This document shows positions 34,213-46,574 of a stretch of DNA of 64,000 nt, one piece after another. Below the pieces are notes generated by a model, which saw nothing but the letters and a program-made list of their open reading frames with translations, was not told the origin of the DNA and did not search any database. The stretch's first letter is position 1, and the number at the start of each line of letters is the position of its first letter. A program made the translations under genes and the position numbers. Source of the DNA: Myrica gale (lineage: Eukaryota > Streptophyta > Magnoliopsida > Fagales > Myricaceae); contig OZ005615.1 of the NCBI GenBank assembly GCA_963930655.1, positions 17,564,001 through 17,628,000 of the forward strand, given 5' to 3'.

Positions 34213-34298
34213 AGGTGTGGGTCCCGCCCGGGACCCACACCTGATCGGGCAAGAGAGCCCTGTTAGGGCTGAGGTGGGTCCCGAGCGGGACCCACCTC
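34213..34298. repeat. Two strong hairpins in element C
   Basis: AGGTGTGGGTCCCG and its exact complement form one hairpin at 34213-34242 (2-nt loop). GAGGTGGGTCCCG and its complement form a second at 34271-34298 (2-nt loop). Both loops share the GGGTCCCG core. The surrounding AGAGAGAG/CTCTCTCT sequence extends the foldback. Confidence 0.9.
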
Positions 34299-34919
34299 AC
34301 TCTCTCTGCCTCTCTCTTATTGCCCGACAATGTCGTTTCTTGGACTGTGCTATGTGGAATCAATTTCGCAGCTGAGTTGTTTATTGTCGTGCCACGTGGA
34401 GATATAGCTGACATGATTTGTGCTTCTGTTAAGAGTATAGACAGAAGACTAACAGAATTACTTATTTATCAAAAAAACTAAAATATAAGGGTGTTAAATT
34501 TGAAATTAAAAATTGAATGACCTAAATATAAAAAAGAGTATAAACTTACCAACTAAAATGTAAATTTCTCAAAACTAAAAGAAGGAAAATATTTTTCCTT
34601 ACCTAGAAAGGGACCCATTAAATTAAAGGGTACTAGGTTGGTTTGTATTGAATTTTAACTTCAACGAAGTGAACAACGTCGAATATTCCTTGTAAAGGAG
34701 TACGTACTCTCACACTTGAGCAGGAACAGGTTGGGGGGGGGGGAATCAAACTTCTATTTCTTAAATTTTTTGTTATTTTCCTGGAATCAAATAGTCTATT
34801 TAGAGAATATTCTCTTTTTAGGACAAGACGATTAGTATGATAAATCATCGTGCATGCATAGAATCTAATTGATTGCATCGACAGAAACAAGTTAGGCCGG
34901 CTTAAAGTCATTTAATATA

Positions 34920-35641
34920 GGGTTAATGTCCTTTTTAGTCCCTAGATTTTGGGGCGGTGTTCTTTTTAATCCCTAAGTTTTATTTTTGTTAAAAACAGTC
35001 CCTAGGTTATTTACGTTTGTCTTTTTAGTCCTTCCGTCCAATTCCGTCACTCCCGAGCCCAGTCAGCTAACGGCGGGACACGTCATACCCAATAGAATAT
35101 TGCCACGTGTACTAATTTTTTTTAAAAAAAAAAATTTCCACATGGTTAAAAAAAAAAAAAAAAAAAACAAGGGAGATACCCCCGTGGCCACCACCGAACG
35201 GGGAGCCCAGAGTTGGACTCCCCTTCGACGGGGGTGGCCGGGGGCACTCACCCCGGCGACGGGGAGCCCAGATCTGGGCTCCCCGTCTGGCCACCCCCGT
35301 TCGCGCGAGGGAGCCCAGATATGGGCTCCCTCTCGCGCGAAGGGTGGCCTCCCTGGCCACCACCGAGCGACGGGGAGGTGGCCACGGGAACATCCTTTGG
35401 TTTTTTTTTTTTTAACCATGTTGAAATTTTTTTTAAAAAAAAAAATTAGTACACGTGGCAATATTCTATTAGGTGTGACGTGTCCCGCCGTTAGCTGACT
35501 GGGCTCGGGAGTGACGGAATTGGACGGAAGGACTAAAAAGACAAACGTAAATAACCTAGGGACTGTTTTGAACAAAAATAAAACCTAGGGATTAAAAAGA
35601 ACACCGTCCCAAAACCTAAGGACTAAAAAGGACATTAACCC
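34920..35641. mobile_element. Foldback MULE MITE D with 9-bp target duplication
   Basis: The terminal inverted repeats are about 230 bp long (GGGTTAATGTCCTTTTTAGT at each end). The flank TTTAATATA is identical at 34911-34919 and 35642-35650; nine bases indicate the Mutator superfamily. The centre is GC-rich with palindromic GGGAGCCCAGA-TCTGGGCTCCC modules. It shares termini and modules with element E at 48932. It has no coding capacity; open frames on both strands mirror each other because of the palindrome. Confidence 0.9.
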
Positions 35642-35721
35642 TTTAATATATAAGAATATTCAAGAGGAAGTTGTTGAAGACTTTTCAACTATATCTATTA
35701 CCTCCGTCTTGCAGATAATGT

Positions 35722-35724
<3 letters not shown>

Positions 35725-35764
<40 letters not shown>
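35725..35764. repeat. (AT)20 microsatellite
   Basis: An uninterrupted AT dinucleotide run. Confidence 0.95.
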
Positions 35765-35768
<4 letters not shown>

Positions 35769-38308
35769 TTAATAATACGCATGGTGCCTGACATTCCAAA
35801 TGCAACGTCACGCCAGAAAACATCGTCATGTGCCCAACACGTAGCCAAGATAGACTTTCACTATAAACAAGTACAGTGATGTTTGGAAGAAATTGGTAGA
35901 AATTTGATAAATGGTGAATATTTAGATAATATTAAAGTTGTATTAGTATGCAAATAAAAAATTTTAAAAGAGATTAATGTTTGTAAAAAAAAGTAATAAA
36001 ATGTTATATTGAAATACGCGTGTTTTGTGATGTTTAACATATAAATAAAAAAAAGTATGATGCAAATCTTTAAAAAAAAACTAAACTGAACAGGCTCCAA
36101 GTAAACAAAGATATTCTTCTTTTTATAGATAGGTAAACAAAATATATTCATTTTCATGGGGATAGGAGAGATCTAATTCAATCCTGAATTGAATCTTTCT
36201 CCCAAGCTAAAAGGCCGAAAGGGAATCTTTAACCAGTAGCTAGCAAATTAACCTAAGATTTTTTGCTTGGGAATGAAAATAACAATATATATGATTACAT
36301 AAGTGCATGTGTGTTCCACAAGTCCTTATATTTATGACAAAAATAATACTACTTGTTAAAGACATACAAAAACGAAAACGAAAAATTAATCGAGTACGTA
36401 AATGTATTTAATTAATTATTATGATTTTTCTCTCCATATTTCACCTTGATCCGTGCTAATCTTGATTGGCATTCGACATATCATTGGACCTAAAAGTTTC
36501 TGATCAGGAACAGTAGGTCCTCATGTTAGTTATATATATAAAACAGTAAATATAGATAATAACCCAATAATGTGTGAATTGAGTTTTAATAAAAATTAAA
36601 ATTTTTTCAAGACAATTTAAGCAATAACTGTAAAGCATAAAGCAGCACAAAGAGAGATATGAAACGTATAAAGATGAGAGATAGAGTTAGAGAGATGACA
36701 CAATAATTTTAGGTGTTTCGACCAACACTTACTAGCATCCACCCTTAAAGCTATTGACTTCTTTGGGTTTCTTTCACTATTCTCCAAATAGCAAATACAT
36801 CTTAGCTTCTGAGTGCTAAGGAACCTTTACAAAGGGTTTTTTGAGTCGCGCTTTAACTCTCTTCACAAATCCCAAAACCCATGGGATTTTTTCTACTCTC
36901 ACAAGTAGGATCAAGTGTTTACCCAACGCTCAAGTGATTTACAAAGGATGGGTACAAAGGAATATTAAAGATTGGCTCTCAAAGCTGCATAAAAGTGGAA
37001 GGCACAAAGGTGTGTAAGAAGACTAGATTCTCAGTAGAAAGCTGAAGTTTGGCAGGGTAATAGCAAGCTTTCTTGGTATGTGCAGTATTCTCTCTTCTTC
37101 GAAGCACTTTCTTTAGGTCGTAGAAAAATTGCAAATGTAATCGCACGATCGTTTTCTTGTTTTCTTTAACTTCTTCTATTTAAACCTTCTTCGACTTCAA
37201 CGGTCATCAAAGCCATCAAAAGAACTGTTGGAAGGGCACCGGTGTATTTTTAGAGCATTTTGAATGTTTTGACATCGTTCCAAATTTTCTTCAAAATCGT
37301 GGTATGTGTTGACTCATCAAAAAATGATCTGGAGTTGTGCTCTCGAGAGACAGTTCAGTGTGTCGAAACTTGGTATGGAAAAGTTGTCTCAGGTGTCAGT
37401 TCAATGTGTCAACATTAGTCTTCAATGTGTCGACACCATAAAACTTGGTCTGAAATTGTTGTCTCGGGTGCCAGTGCAATGTGTCGACACTATCAGTACT
37501 TGAGAATAAAAACAGCAACTTTGACAGTGTCCAATCCATTTCAACATAACTTAAACACCTACAATATAAAAATTAATTCATCAACTTGTGAAATGTTGTT
37601 CAAGTCCACTTAGAGGCTTTTTAAATAGAAAATCTCGATCTTTTGAAATATATCATTTAGAAAAGTGGATTGATAATATAAAAATTTAAAAGCCTTCAAA
37701 ATTTAGAAACTTTTATTATCATCAAAATCAAAATGGATTATTTGCAAAACAACCTTAGGCTATCCAAAACGTCATGGGAACAGGGTGATCAAGTGGATGT
37801 AAGTGGAAGCATGATCAAGCCCACCAAATAAAAATAAATATTTTGTAAGAAGAGTGATAAGTGGATGTAAGTTTGCAACCAGACGTATTCCAAAAAAAAA
37901 ATTAAATTTGTCGGTCGGGTTCCTTTGAATACTTTTGTTTCCGGTCAACAAGTGAATACTACAATATTTGAAGCATATTATGTTTTTCTCTCTCTTGATT
38001 GGACCATCAAATTTAGTTGACAAATTGGAGAGAATATTTATCTTAATATAATATATTCTATTAAAGTTATTTTAATGGACATATTGTTTGTTGGGTAAAT
38101 TGGGTAACTGTATAGGCCTAACAAAATTGGCTCCGGTTCTGTCACCAGTTCCGGAAAGATGATGTTCGTAGCTTCCAGGAACCGGAGGTAGATTTGGAGG
38201 TATGCCGGAGGCAAAATCGGAACCGGACATTTCCGTCAGTTCAACGGAAAACTTGTTTCGTTAGTTTTTTATTTTTAACTAAATATTAAAACGACGTCGT
38301 TTAGTTGT

Positions 38309-38361
<53 letters not shown>

Positions 38362-39870
38362 CATGGATCCGTTTTGATCTACGGTGAAAACTGAAAAAAT
38401 CCTAAGTCCTCTGTCCCCCTCCCCCCTCTCCTTTGTGACCCTCACTCCAGTCCCTCGTTCCCTTTGTCCCTCAGCTTTCTTTCTCTCTCTCTTTTCTCTT
38501 ACAGCCGAGCTCCGTCTTCTCTAGAGATGCAACCAACATATCTTTGTCTACGGATGCAAAGAACACACTAAGAACATCTCAGTAATTCTCTAATATATGG
38601 CGATCTCTCTCTGTCTTCTCTGCTACATTTGTGTTAGATTGATCGGAATATTAAAGTTCACTTCCGTCTAATAGTCACCTCTAAGCCTAACAGCAACAAA
38701 TATGTCATTTTTAATAAAAGCAGTCCCCCAACAAACCCCTTCGGAATTTGTTTCCAAATATGTGCAGGTAGGATTCGCTGGCTATGTCCTAGGTGGAACT
38801 ATCCGACGTGGACATTGTCTCGCGTAAGATACGTATCCATGTAAATTGCTTTCAATGTTCTACAAGGCTGAAGGCCCAAAATGTTATCTTCCAGTCGTTG
38901 TTAGTCAAGTTGGTAATGTTGCATCTAGAGAAAGAAATTATATATCCACACGTTGGATGATTTGTTTTCTTATGAGTATTACAATTGAATTAAAACTCTT
39001 CTTTTGCTATAAGATATTAATTAATCATAATCAGTAATGTGTCCGAAACTTTATCTTTTAAATCTAGAAGCACCGCAGATTGTTCTTCGTTACAAAAAAT
39101 ATAGTATAAGAATTTTAACAAATTATATCACTAAACATATAAATAATATAATTAACGATATAAATTCAAGATATGCGATTGTAATTTTACTGTAATATCC
39201 CTACACCCAGGTTGGGCTATAGATTTCCCGTTTCTAACCCTGGAAAGGTTTTTGACTCTTTGTTATAGTCAATGGAAAAAAAATGTACAGTAAATTCTGA
39301 TTTTCTGACACCCATTGTGCAGTCAAAGCCACCTGCAAATCTCTGAGTTCAGTACAATCTCAGCCACGTACATTCATTCCTCAATCTCAGCCACGTACAA
39401 ATCCCTGATCCAACCGTTTTTTCCCAATTTTACCCCTCGCTCAGAAATTATGAAAAAAAATAAAATGTTAATCCCCAAATAAAAGGAAAACAAAATTGAA
39501 GAGCAAACTGCTTAAATTCCCCAAAACAAACTCAAATATCGCAATTTGGAGTTTCTGACACTGATGGTTCTCCGAGATTTCTCATCGTGTGGTCCAAAAC
39601 ACCCTTGCTTTGGATCCGACACGTGTTCCACTAGCCACAACTCCCTATTGTTTTTTCTCCTCTGAGGAGGAGACAAAGAGATAAGCCAAGTGTGAAAGAG
39701 AATCTGCCACCAAGGAAACAAACGCAGAATCTCCAAACCTTGCTCGGAAAAAAAAAAAACTATCCAAGATTTTTTCAAGTGCATTTTGATCCATTGAAAC
39801 TCAATCCCAATTTGCTTCATTTCCTTCCATTCATTCGTCAACTCCTTCAAGATTTTGTAATTTGTTCCAG
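35765..39870. other. Intergenic region upstream of GLDP
   Basis: About 4 kb without a recognisable gene. 35870-36155 looks like a decayed AT-rich MITE. At 37340-37500 a diverged tandem repeat carries GTCTCGGGTGCCAGTGCAAT and TGTGTCGACAC words two to three times. An (AT)22 microsatellite is at 38314-38358. At about 38100-38260 'ccggttctgtcaccagttcc'-type words recur. The sequence at about 36600-37250 is C/T-rich and LTR-like, but no LTR pair was found. Confidence 0.45.
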
Positions 39871-39879
39871 TCTGGTTTT

Positions 39880-39885
39880 TATATA
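39880..39885 (+). promoter_or_regulatory. Putative TATA box of GLDP
   Basis: TATATA in 'ggtttttatatactagtg' lies about 290 bp before the GLDP start codon and would give a 5'UTR of roughly 260 nt. It is placed by motif and spacing only. Confidence 0.5.
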
Positions 39886-40172
39886 CTAGTGTGCCGTCCC
39901 TAAAACCCAGTCCTTTTCTGCTATAGGTGCGCAGTCTCCCACCACCCACCACCCCCAAGTCCCAACCAGATCCTGGTCTCATATTTTCCTCCTTTTCCAT
40001 ATTTCCTTTTGTTTTATTTGTCCGTATATCTTCGATACTATACGTATATGATTTCAGCTATATTTATCAACAACCCACCACCCCACTCACTCACTCCAAT
40101 GCAATAACATATATACAAAGGCTTAAAAGAACTACCAAACAGAGCACAGCACGTTCTCTTTTTCGTTCAACA

Positions 40173-43100
40173 ATGGAACGTGCTCGGCGCCTCGCTAACC
40201 GGGCGATTCTTAGGCGCCTGATCTCGGAGGCAAAGCAGTACCGCCAGAACGAGTCTCTGCTGCACAGTCCATCCCCCGTTTCCTACACAGCCTCCAGGTA
40301 CGTGTCGTCTCTCGCTCCTTACGTCTTCGTACGAAGGAGCTCTAGATCAGATTCGTCGCGTAATGTTGGTCACGGTTTTGGGTCTCAAACTCGATCTATA
40401 TCGGTCGAGGCACTAAAGCCCAGTGACACTTTTCCACGCCGCCATAACTCGGCGACCCCAGAGGACCAAACCAAAATGGCCAACTTGTGTGGTTTCGATA
40501 ATCTTGACTCGCTTATCGATGCCACCGTGCCTAAATCTATCAGAATAGAATCGATGAAGTTTGGTAAGTTTGACGAGGGGTTAACAGAGAGCCAAATGAT
40601 TGAGCACATGAAAAAACTTGCTTCAAAGAATAAGCTTTTCAAGTCTTATATTGGTATGGGCTACTACAACACCCATGTTCCGCCTGTGATTTTGAGGAAC
40701 ATAATGGAGAATCCGGCTTGGTACACACAGTACACACCGTACCAGGCCGAGATATCTCAAGGGCGTCTTGAGTCTTTGCTTAATTTCCAGACTGTTATTA
40801 CGGATCTTACTGGCCTCCCCATGTCAAATGCTTCGTTGCTCGATGAAGGAACGGCCGCTGCTGAGGCAATGGCTATGTGTAATAACATTCAGAAGGGGAA
40901 GAAGAAGACTTTTGTTATTGCCAATAACTGTCACCCTCAAACTATTGATATTTGTAAGACTAGAGCGGACGGGTTTGATCTTAAGGTAGTTACCGTGGAT
41001 CTTAAAGATATTGATTATAAATCTGGGGATGTTTGTGGTGTTCTGGTTCAGTACCCCGGGACCCTGGGTGAGATTTTAGATTATGAAGAATTTATTAAGA
41101 AAGCTCATGCTCATGGGGCTAAGGTTGTTATGGCAACGGATCTCTTGGCATTGACAATGTTGAAGCCGCCTGGCGAATTAGGGGCTGATATCGTTGTTGG
41201 CTCAGCTCAGAGGTTTGGGGTTCCTATGGGGTATGGAGGTCCTCATGCTGCATTCCTGGCCACATCCCAAGAGTACAAGAGGATGATGCCAGGGAGAATC
41301 ATTGGTGTGAGTGTTGATTCTTCAGGGAAGCCTGCTTTGCGTATGGCAATGCAGACTAGGGAGCAGCATATCCGTAGGGACAAGGCTACCAGCAACATTT
41401 GCACTGCTCAGGTACTAGGCTATTTTTCCATCTGATTACTTTTAGTATGTCTTCTGTGGAGGCCGCTTGTACAGATATTTGAAAACCTTCTTGAGTTTTT
41501 GCTGTGGCTAATTTCAGCCTAGAGGTCTTAGGGTTCAATGACTTGGGCTTTCTTTGTTTAAATGAATATCCTGCTTTATATAGGCATTGCTCGCAAACAT
41601 GGCTGCTATGTATGCTGTCTATCATGGACCTGAAGGCCTTAAAGAAATTGCCCAACGGGTTCACGGTCTTGCTGGGGCATTTGCACTTGGTCTAAAGAAA
41701 CTTCGGACAGTCGAAGTTCAGGGCCTTCCCTTCTTTGACACCGTGATGGTGAAGGTTGCTGATGCAAAAGCAATTGCTGATGCTGCTTACAAGAGCGAGA
41801 TAAATTTACGTGTTGCAGACCCAAAAACCGTAAGTGTTGTAGTTGTTTGTCAGGTATATCAATTAGTTAACTGTTATTCTATTTGAATGGATTAATTGAC
41901 TGTACTTCCATTAAGATCACTGTCTCTTTTGATGAGACAACAACCTTGGAGGATGTCGATAAGCTTCTCAAAGTTTTTGCTGGGGGCAAGCCTGTGAGTA
42001 TCAGAACTTCTTTTACATGATGCTGGTCCTTGCAATCAATTAGGTTTTCATCCGCCTAACTCAGACTTATGTTTACTTGTCAGGTTCCATTCACTGCTGC
42101 ATCTCTTGCTCCGGAGGTTCAGGCAGCCATTCCATCTGGGCTAACAAGGGAGAGTCCGTATCTTACTCATCCAATCTTTAGCACGTATATCTCTTACCTG
42201 AAAATTCCAATTCTCATGGTTTACAATTCAGGATCTACCCTTACTCTGGTTTTTTCCCTTAATAGATATCATACGGAGCATGAGCTGCTTAGGTACATTC
42301 ACAGATTACAATCCAAGGATCTCTCTCTGTGCCACAGTATGATTCCACTGGGATCTTGTACAATGAAATTGAATGCAACAAGTGAAATGATGCCAGTGAC
42401 ATGGCCTAGCTTTACTGATATTCACCCTTTCGCCCCAACTGAACAGGCTCAGGGTTATCAGGTAGATACAAAAGTCGACTTGCCATGAAAAGAAGTTGCA
42501 GTTGTTTTCTTCATCCATATTTTTTGGATATATGTTGTGTCTTCAGTGAATAAAGATACAAGTGATATTCTCTTAATGACAAATTGCTTCCAGGAAATGT
42601 TCAATGATTTGGGTGAACTTTTGTGTACCATCACTGGGTTTGACTCTTTCTCCTTACAACCTAACGCTGGTGCTGCTGGAGAGTATGCTGGCCTGATGGT
42701 TATCCGTGCATATCATCTGGTATGGTTACACTGACCACATCTAAATTCTTTTTGCATTAGAGAAAGCAAGAGGTATTTGGTGCTTCATCCTTAAGGCTCA
42801 CTTTGATGTAGGGTCAAAGCAGCCACCTCAAAAGACCAACTTAAAGTTCTTGTATGTAGATATTATGATTTGTGTGCCCCAAAATTGCCTAGTGTTTGAG
42901 AGGCACACCTTAGAGTTTATGTTTTTTGCTATCTGTCTGTTGTTCTTAGAAAACTTCGATTATAAACAAAGTATGTGTTTTGAATCACTTCATAAAGTAA
43001 AGGATTCTCTTTGGAGACCTTATAAGTACTTGACCAATGCTGGAACTTTTCGTCACTTTGCTGTGTCTGATTTTGACGATTGAACTCTGAAATATATGTT

Positions 43101-46100
43101 TGTGTGTGGTGGCATAGCATTATGGCCTCAAATATGTACACTGATCGAACTGGATAATTCCAGGATTATCTTGCCATTTCAAGCCTGTATCATTTTTCTG
43201 CCGCACATTTAGGGCTCCTTTGATTGAACCCTACATAATCTCGCTTTCGAAATGACTTATTTCATTATTGTCTCTAACTGATCGTGTTGATTGATCTCAC
43301 GAATCAACACTGTAGGCAAGAGGGGACCATCACCGCGATGTGTGTATTATACCTGTTTCAGCACATGGGACAAATCCTGCTAGTGCTGCCATGTGTGGAA
43401 TGAAGATTGTCTCTGTTGGAACTGATGCCAAGGGAAACATCAACATTGAAGAGTTAAGGAAGGCTGCTGAAGCTAACAGGGACAACCTTTCAGCTCTTAT
43501 GGTAGGTTCATTATGGATCCTATATTGGGAGCCTATTTATGTCGTGTCAAAAGATTGAAAGAGTGGGAATGGGAAAATATTCAATATCTAGATCATTTAG
43601 TTATGGTGAACATTATAGGTCACATATCCTTCAACTCATGGAGTCTATGAAGAAGGTATTGATGAGATATGCAAGATAATTCATGACAATGGAGGTCAAG
43701 TATACATGGATGGGGCTAACATGAATGCACAGGTCAGCCATTTTTCCTGTCTTCACTGTTCTCCTGTATATGTCAATGGTAGTCATTGAGTACATAGTTT
43801 TGTGCAAAGATATCAACTAGAGCTTGTATTGTGTTAATTCATATTACCTTCTCTCATATCCAACAAAAACATATAGCCCAAGTTCTAGTTTTTTGTGCTG
43901 CCTAATGTTTTTCGTTCTTCAATTTATATTTCTTCTTGGTTTTAACTTGATAATTGCTGTGTCAATCAAAATTCATTCTTTATGTACGTTTATGCAGTTG
44001 TGGTTGTGGACATTTCCAGTTTCATGTTATTTAATATTTCCTGGGATCATCAGTTTTCTTTCAAGTTTTATCTGAGGAAGCCTTCGGTCTTTATAGGTGG
44101 GGTTGACAAGCCCTGGTTGGATTGGAGCCGATGTTTGCCATCTGAATCTCCATAAGACATTTTGCATTCCCCATGGAGGAGGTGGTCCTGGCATGGGTCC
44201 TATTGGTGTGAAGAAGCACTTGGCGCCATTTTTGCCATCACATCCTGTGGTAATTGATCTTTGTATTTGCTAAATTTGTACACATCCACATGCATGTGCA
44301 CCCCCCCCCCCTCTCTCTCTCTCTTCTCTGCCCAACTCGCACACACTCCCAGATAGATATTTGCATAAATGTCTTTAGTATGTGCAGATGCTTGTTAGGT
44401 TTATATTCATCAAATGCATATAGCTTGTATTAACAAAATTACACAGTTCTTTTTTTCCCGTGCAGACCTTGGGATATTTATTTGGAGACTATCTCATCTG
44501 TCTCTCATTTGTTCATGATCCTTAATGTTATTCTAGTTGTTTTTGAACCATTACAGTAATCACATACATATGAATGCGCACAAACATGTGTGAATGGATA
44601 ATCTGAGCAGAACCCCTCATCTGTTGATCAAGTCACATCTTGCCACTACAATATCTTGATCCTTATCCCTTGTTTGCTGCACTGTGTGTTTTCTCATTCA
44701 ATCTCTAAACTCACTCTGGTTTGCTTTTAAGGTGCCCACAAGTGGAATACCTGCCCCTGACAAGCCTCAGCCACTTGGTACCATTTCTGCTGCACCTTGG
44801 GGCTCTGCTCTTATCTTGCCGATATCATACACATATATTGCCATGATGGGATCTGGTGGACTCACTGAAGCATCAAAGATAGCAATTCTGAATGCCAATT
44901 ACATGGCCAAACGTTTGGAGGTTCCTGTTTCCTTCTTTAAAATTCTTTGCCTTTTTTGAAAATTGACTGAGAGCCATAAAAGTAGGTAGGTTCCATACAC
45001 TGGCCATGCTTCTATTGTTGAAGAGTAAGAACATGGACGTTATTTGTTGTCCTAGCAAATTCCACAACATGTGACACATGTATTTTACATTCAAATAAGG
45101 TGTGACGAGTGCATAGCAACCACATGCGCTTTCCCTGTCCAGCTACTTTGAGGTTTGAAGTTTACCTGCTGTTAAATTTCAAAGCTTTCTTCCCTAATTT
45201 TCTCTGGTGTTCGGTGTTTTGCTTTGGCTTATGCAGAACTATTATCCCATTCTTTTCCGTGGTGTCAATGGAACAGTTGCCCATGAATTTATTGTTGATT
45301 TAAGAGGCTTCAAGGTAGTTTTCTTCGTTGTTTAGTTATATTTGTCTAGTATGCGATTTTGAGAGCAGTTATAAGCTACTATTATTGCAGAACACTGCTG
45401 GGATAGAGCCTGAAGATGTTGCCAAACGTCTAATGGACTATGGATTTCATGGACCGACAATGTCATGGCCAGTTCCAGGCACACTCATGATTGAACCCAC
45501 TGAAAGTGAAAGCAAGGTATGCTCTACTTTGAGAGTCCTTCCTCTTCACATACCGCCCAAATACCTGTTTTTATTCGTTTAAGCGAATTTAAAATATTTT
45601 GCAGGCCGAGTTAGACAGGTTTTGTGATGCTCTGATTTCCATTAGAGAAGAAATTGCGCAGGTTGAGAATGGAAAAGCAGATATCCACAACAATGTTCTG
45701 AAGGTGAAATGGCTTATTTTCCCTTTTCACTGTGGCAATTAGTTGTCACTCATACTAAAACTGGAAAATTAGGCATCCAAATCAGTTTGATTGTTGTTGT
45801 TTTGCATTGTTCTCGATGCATCTTGTTTATGGATACAATTGTGATTCCTGAACTTCTATAGCAATTACCTAACAACTATGGGTGCATGCAGGGAGCTCCT
45901 CATCCACCCTCCCTACTTATGGGAGATGCATGGACAAAACCATACTCTCGGGAATATGCAGCCTTCCCAGCTTCTTGGCTCCGTGCTGCGAAGTTCTGGC
46001 CTACCACAGGTATCCGTGTCCATTTTCATGCAATTTTGAAGTTCTGAATTGTGTTTATGTAGCCGCCTTGTTTAACTCTCCATTCCCCATCCCTTATTTG

Positions 46101-46574
46101 CTTTCCTTTGGTATGCCTGGTGTGCTTTCAAACTGACCCAGTGACCCTGTTGTCCGTAGTTGAGTAATTTAAGAGTTTCCTCTTTGTTTGTTTACTTGAA
46201 CCAAAAGAAAGAAATAAAGGAAGAAAATTAACAGTCTCTTCTTCCAATTGACATTGTCAATATTATACTAATTCAATTTCGAGATATACTTTACTAATTT
46301 TTCGAATAACTTAGTCCATGATTATTTGCAAGTTGCAACTCACAGATTATGTCTTACCTGAAACGCTCAATGTTGACCTGTATTCTGGAAGCAAACATTT
46401 CTTTAGTACGAATGCATTCTGGTGTAGGCAATCTAGATCTTACTTAAAACTGAATTCTTTTGCCATTTTACATCAGGACGCGTTGACAACGTGTATGGTG
46501 ACCGCAACCTCGTCTGCACCCTTCTGCCAGCATCACAAGTTGATGAAGAAGCAGCAGCAGCAGCCACTGCTTAA
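40173..46574 (+). CDS. GLDP: Glycine dehydrogenase (decarboxylating), P-protein, mitochondrial; 15 exons
   Basis: P-protein of the glycine cleavage complex: PLP-dependent decarboxylation of glycine and transfer of the aminomethyl group to H-protein in the mitochondrial matrix, the core of photorespiration. Exons: 40173-41411, 41584-41829, 41916-41993, 42084-42184, 42266-42461, 42594-42719, 43316-43501, 43619-43732, 44097-44249, 44732-44920, 45237-45314, 45391-45516, 45605-45703, 45892-46009, 46477-46574. All introns are GT-AG and the frame is kept throughout, giving 1,048 residues, as expected for plants (about 1,040). The Arg/Ser-rich N-terminus ([16 protein letters not shown]) is a matrix presequence. 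The PLP lysine is K782 in HLNLHKTF, followed by [12 protein letters not shown]. The start is the first ATG of the conserved presequence; the upstream open frame lies in the 5'UTR. The gene appears functional. Confidence 0.97.

Larger units (their letters stand above)
29136..34570. mobile_element. Long-TIR Mutator-like element C hosting nested insertions
   Basis: The left arm (29136-29280) and right arm (34425-34570) are inverted copies. Both contain CAAATTTAACACCCTTATA and the phrase 'taagtatttccgtcagtctt' or close variants. The flanks AAAATTAAA (29127-29135) and AAAACTAAA (34571-34579) fit a 9-bp duplication with one mismatch, as for MULEs. Inside lie CACTA B, a hAT element and a poly-A retroposon; without them the element is roughly 1.2 kb and non-coding. 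Strong hairpins lie near its right arm. Confidence 0.65.

Noticed and set aside
34986-35575. Two near-identical 170-aa frames on opposite strands
   Set aside because: They are mirror images produced by the long inverted repeats of MULE MITE D, not genes.
39927-40172. N-terminal extension of the GLDP frame
   Set aside because: This in-frame stretch follows the TATA box and lies in the 5'UTR; the conserved presequence starts at the ATG at 40173.
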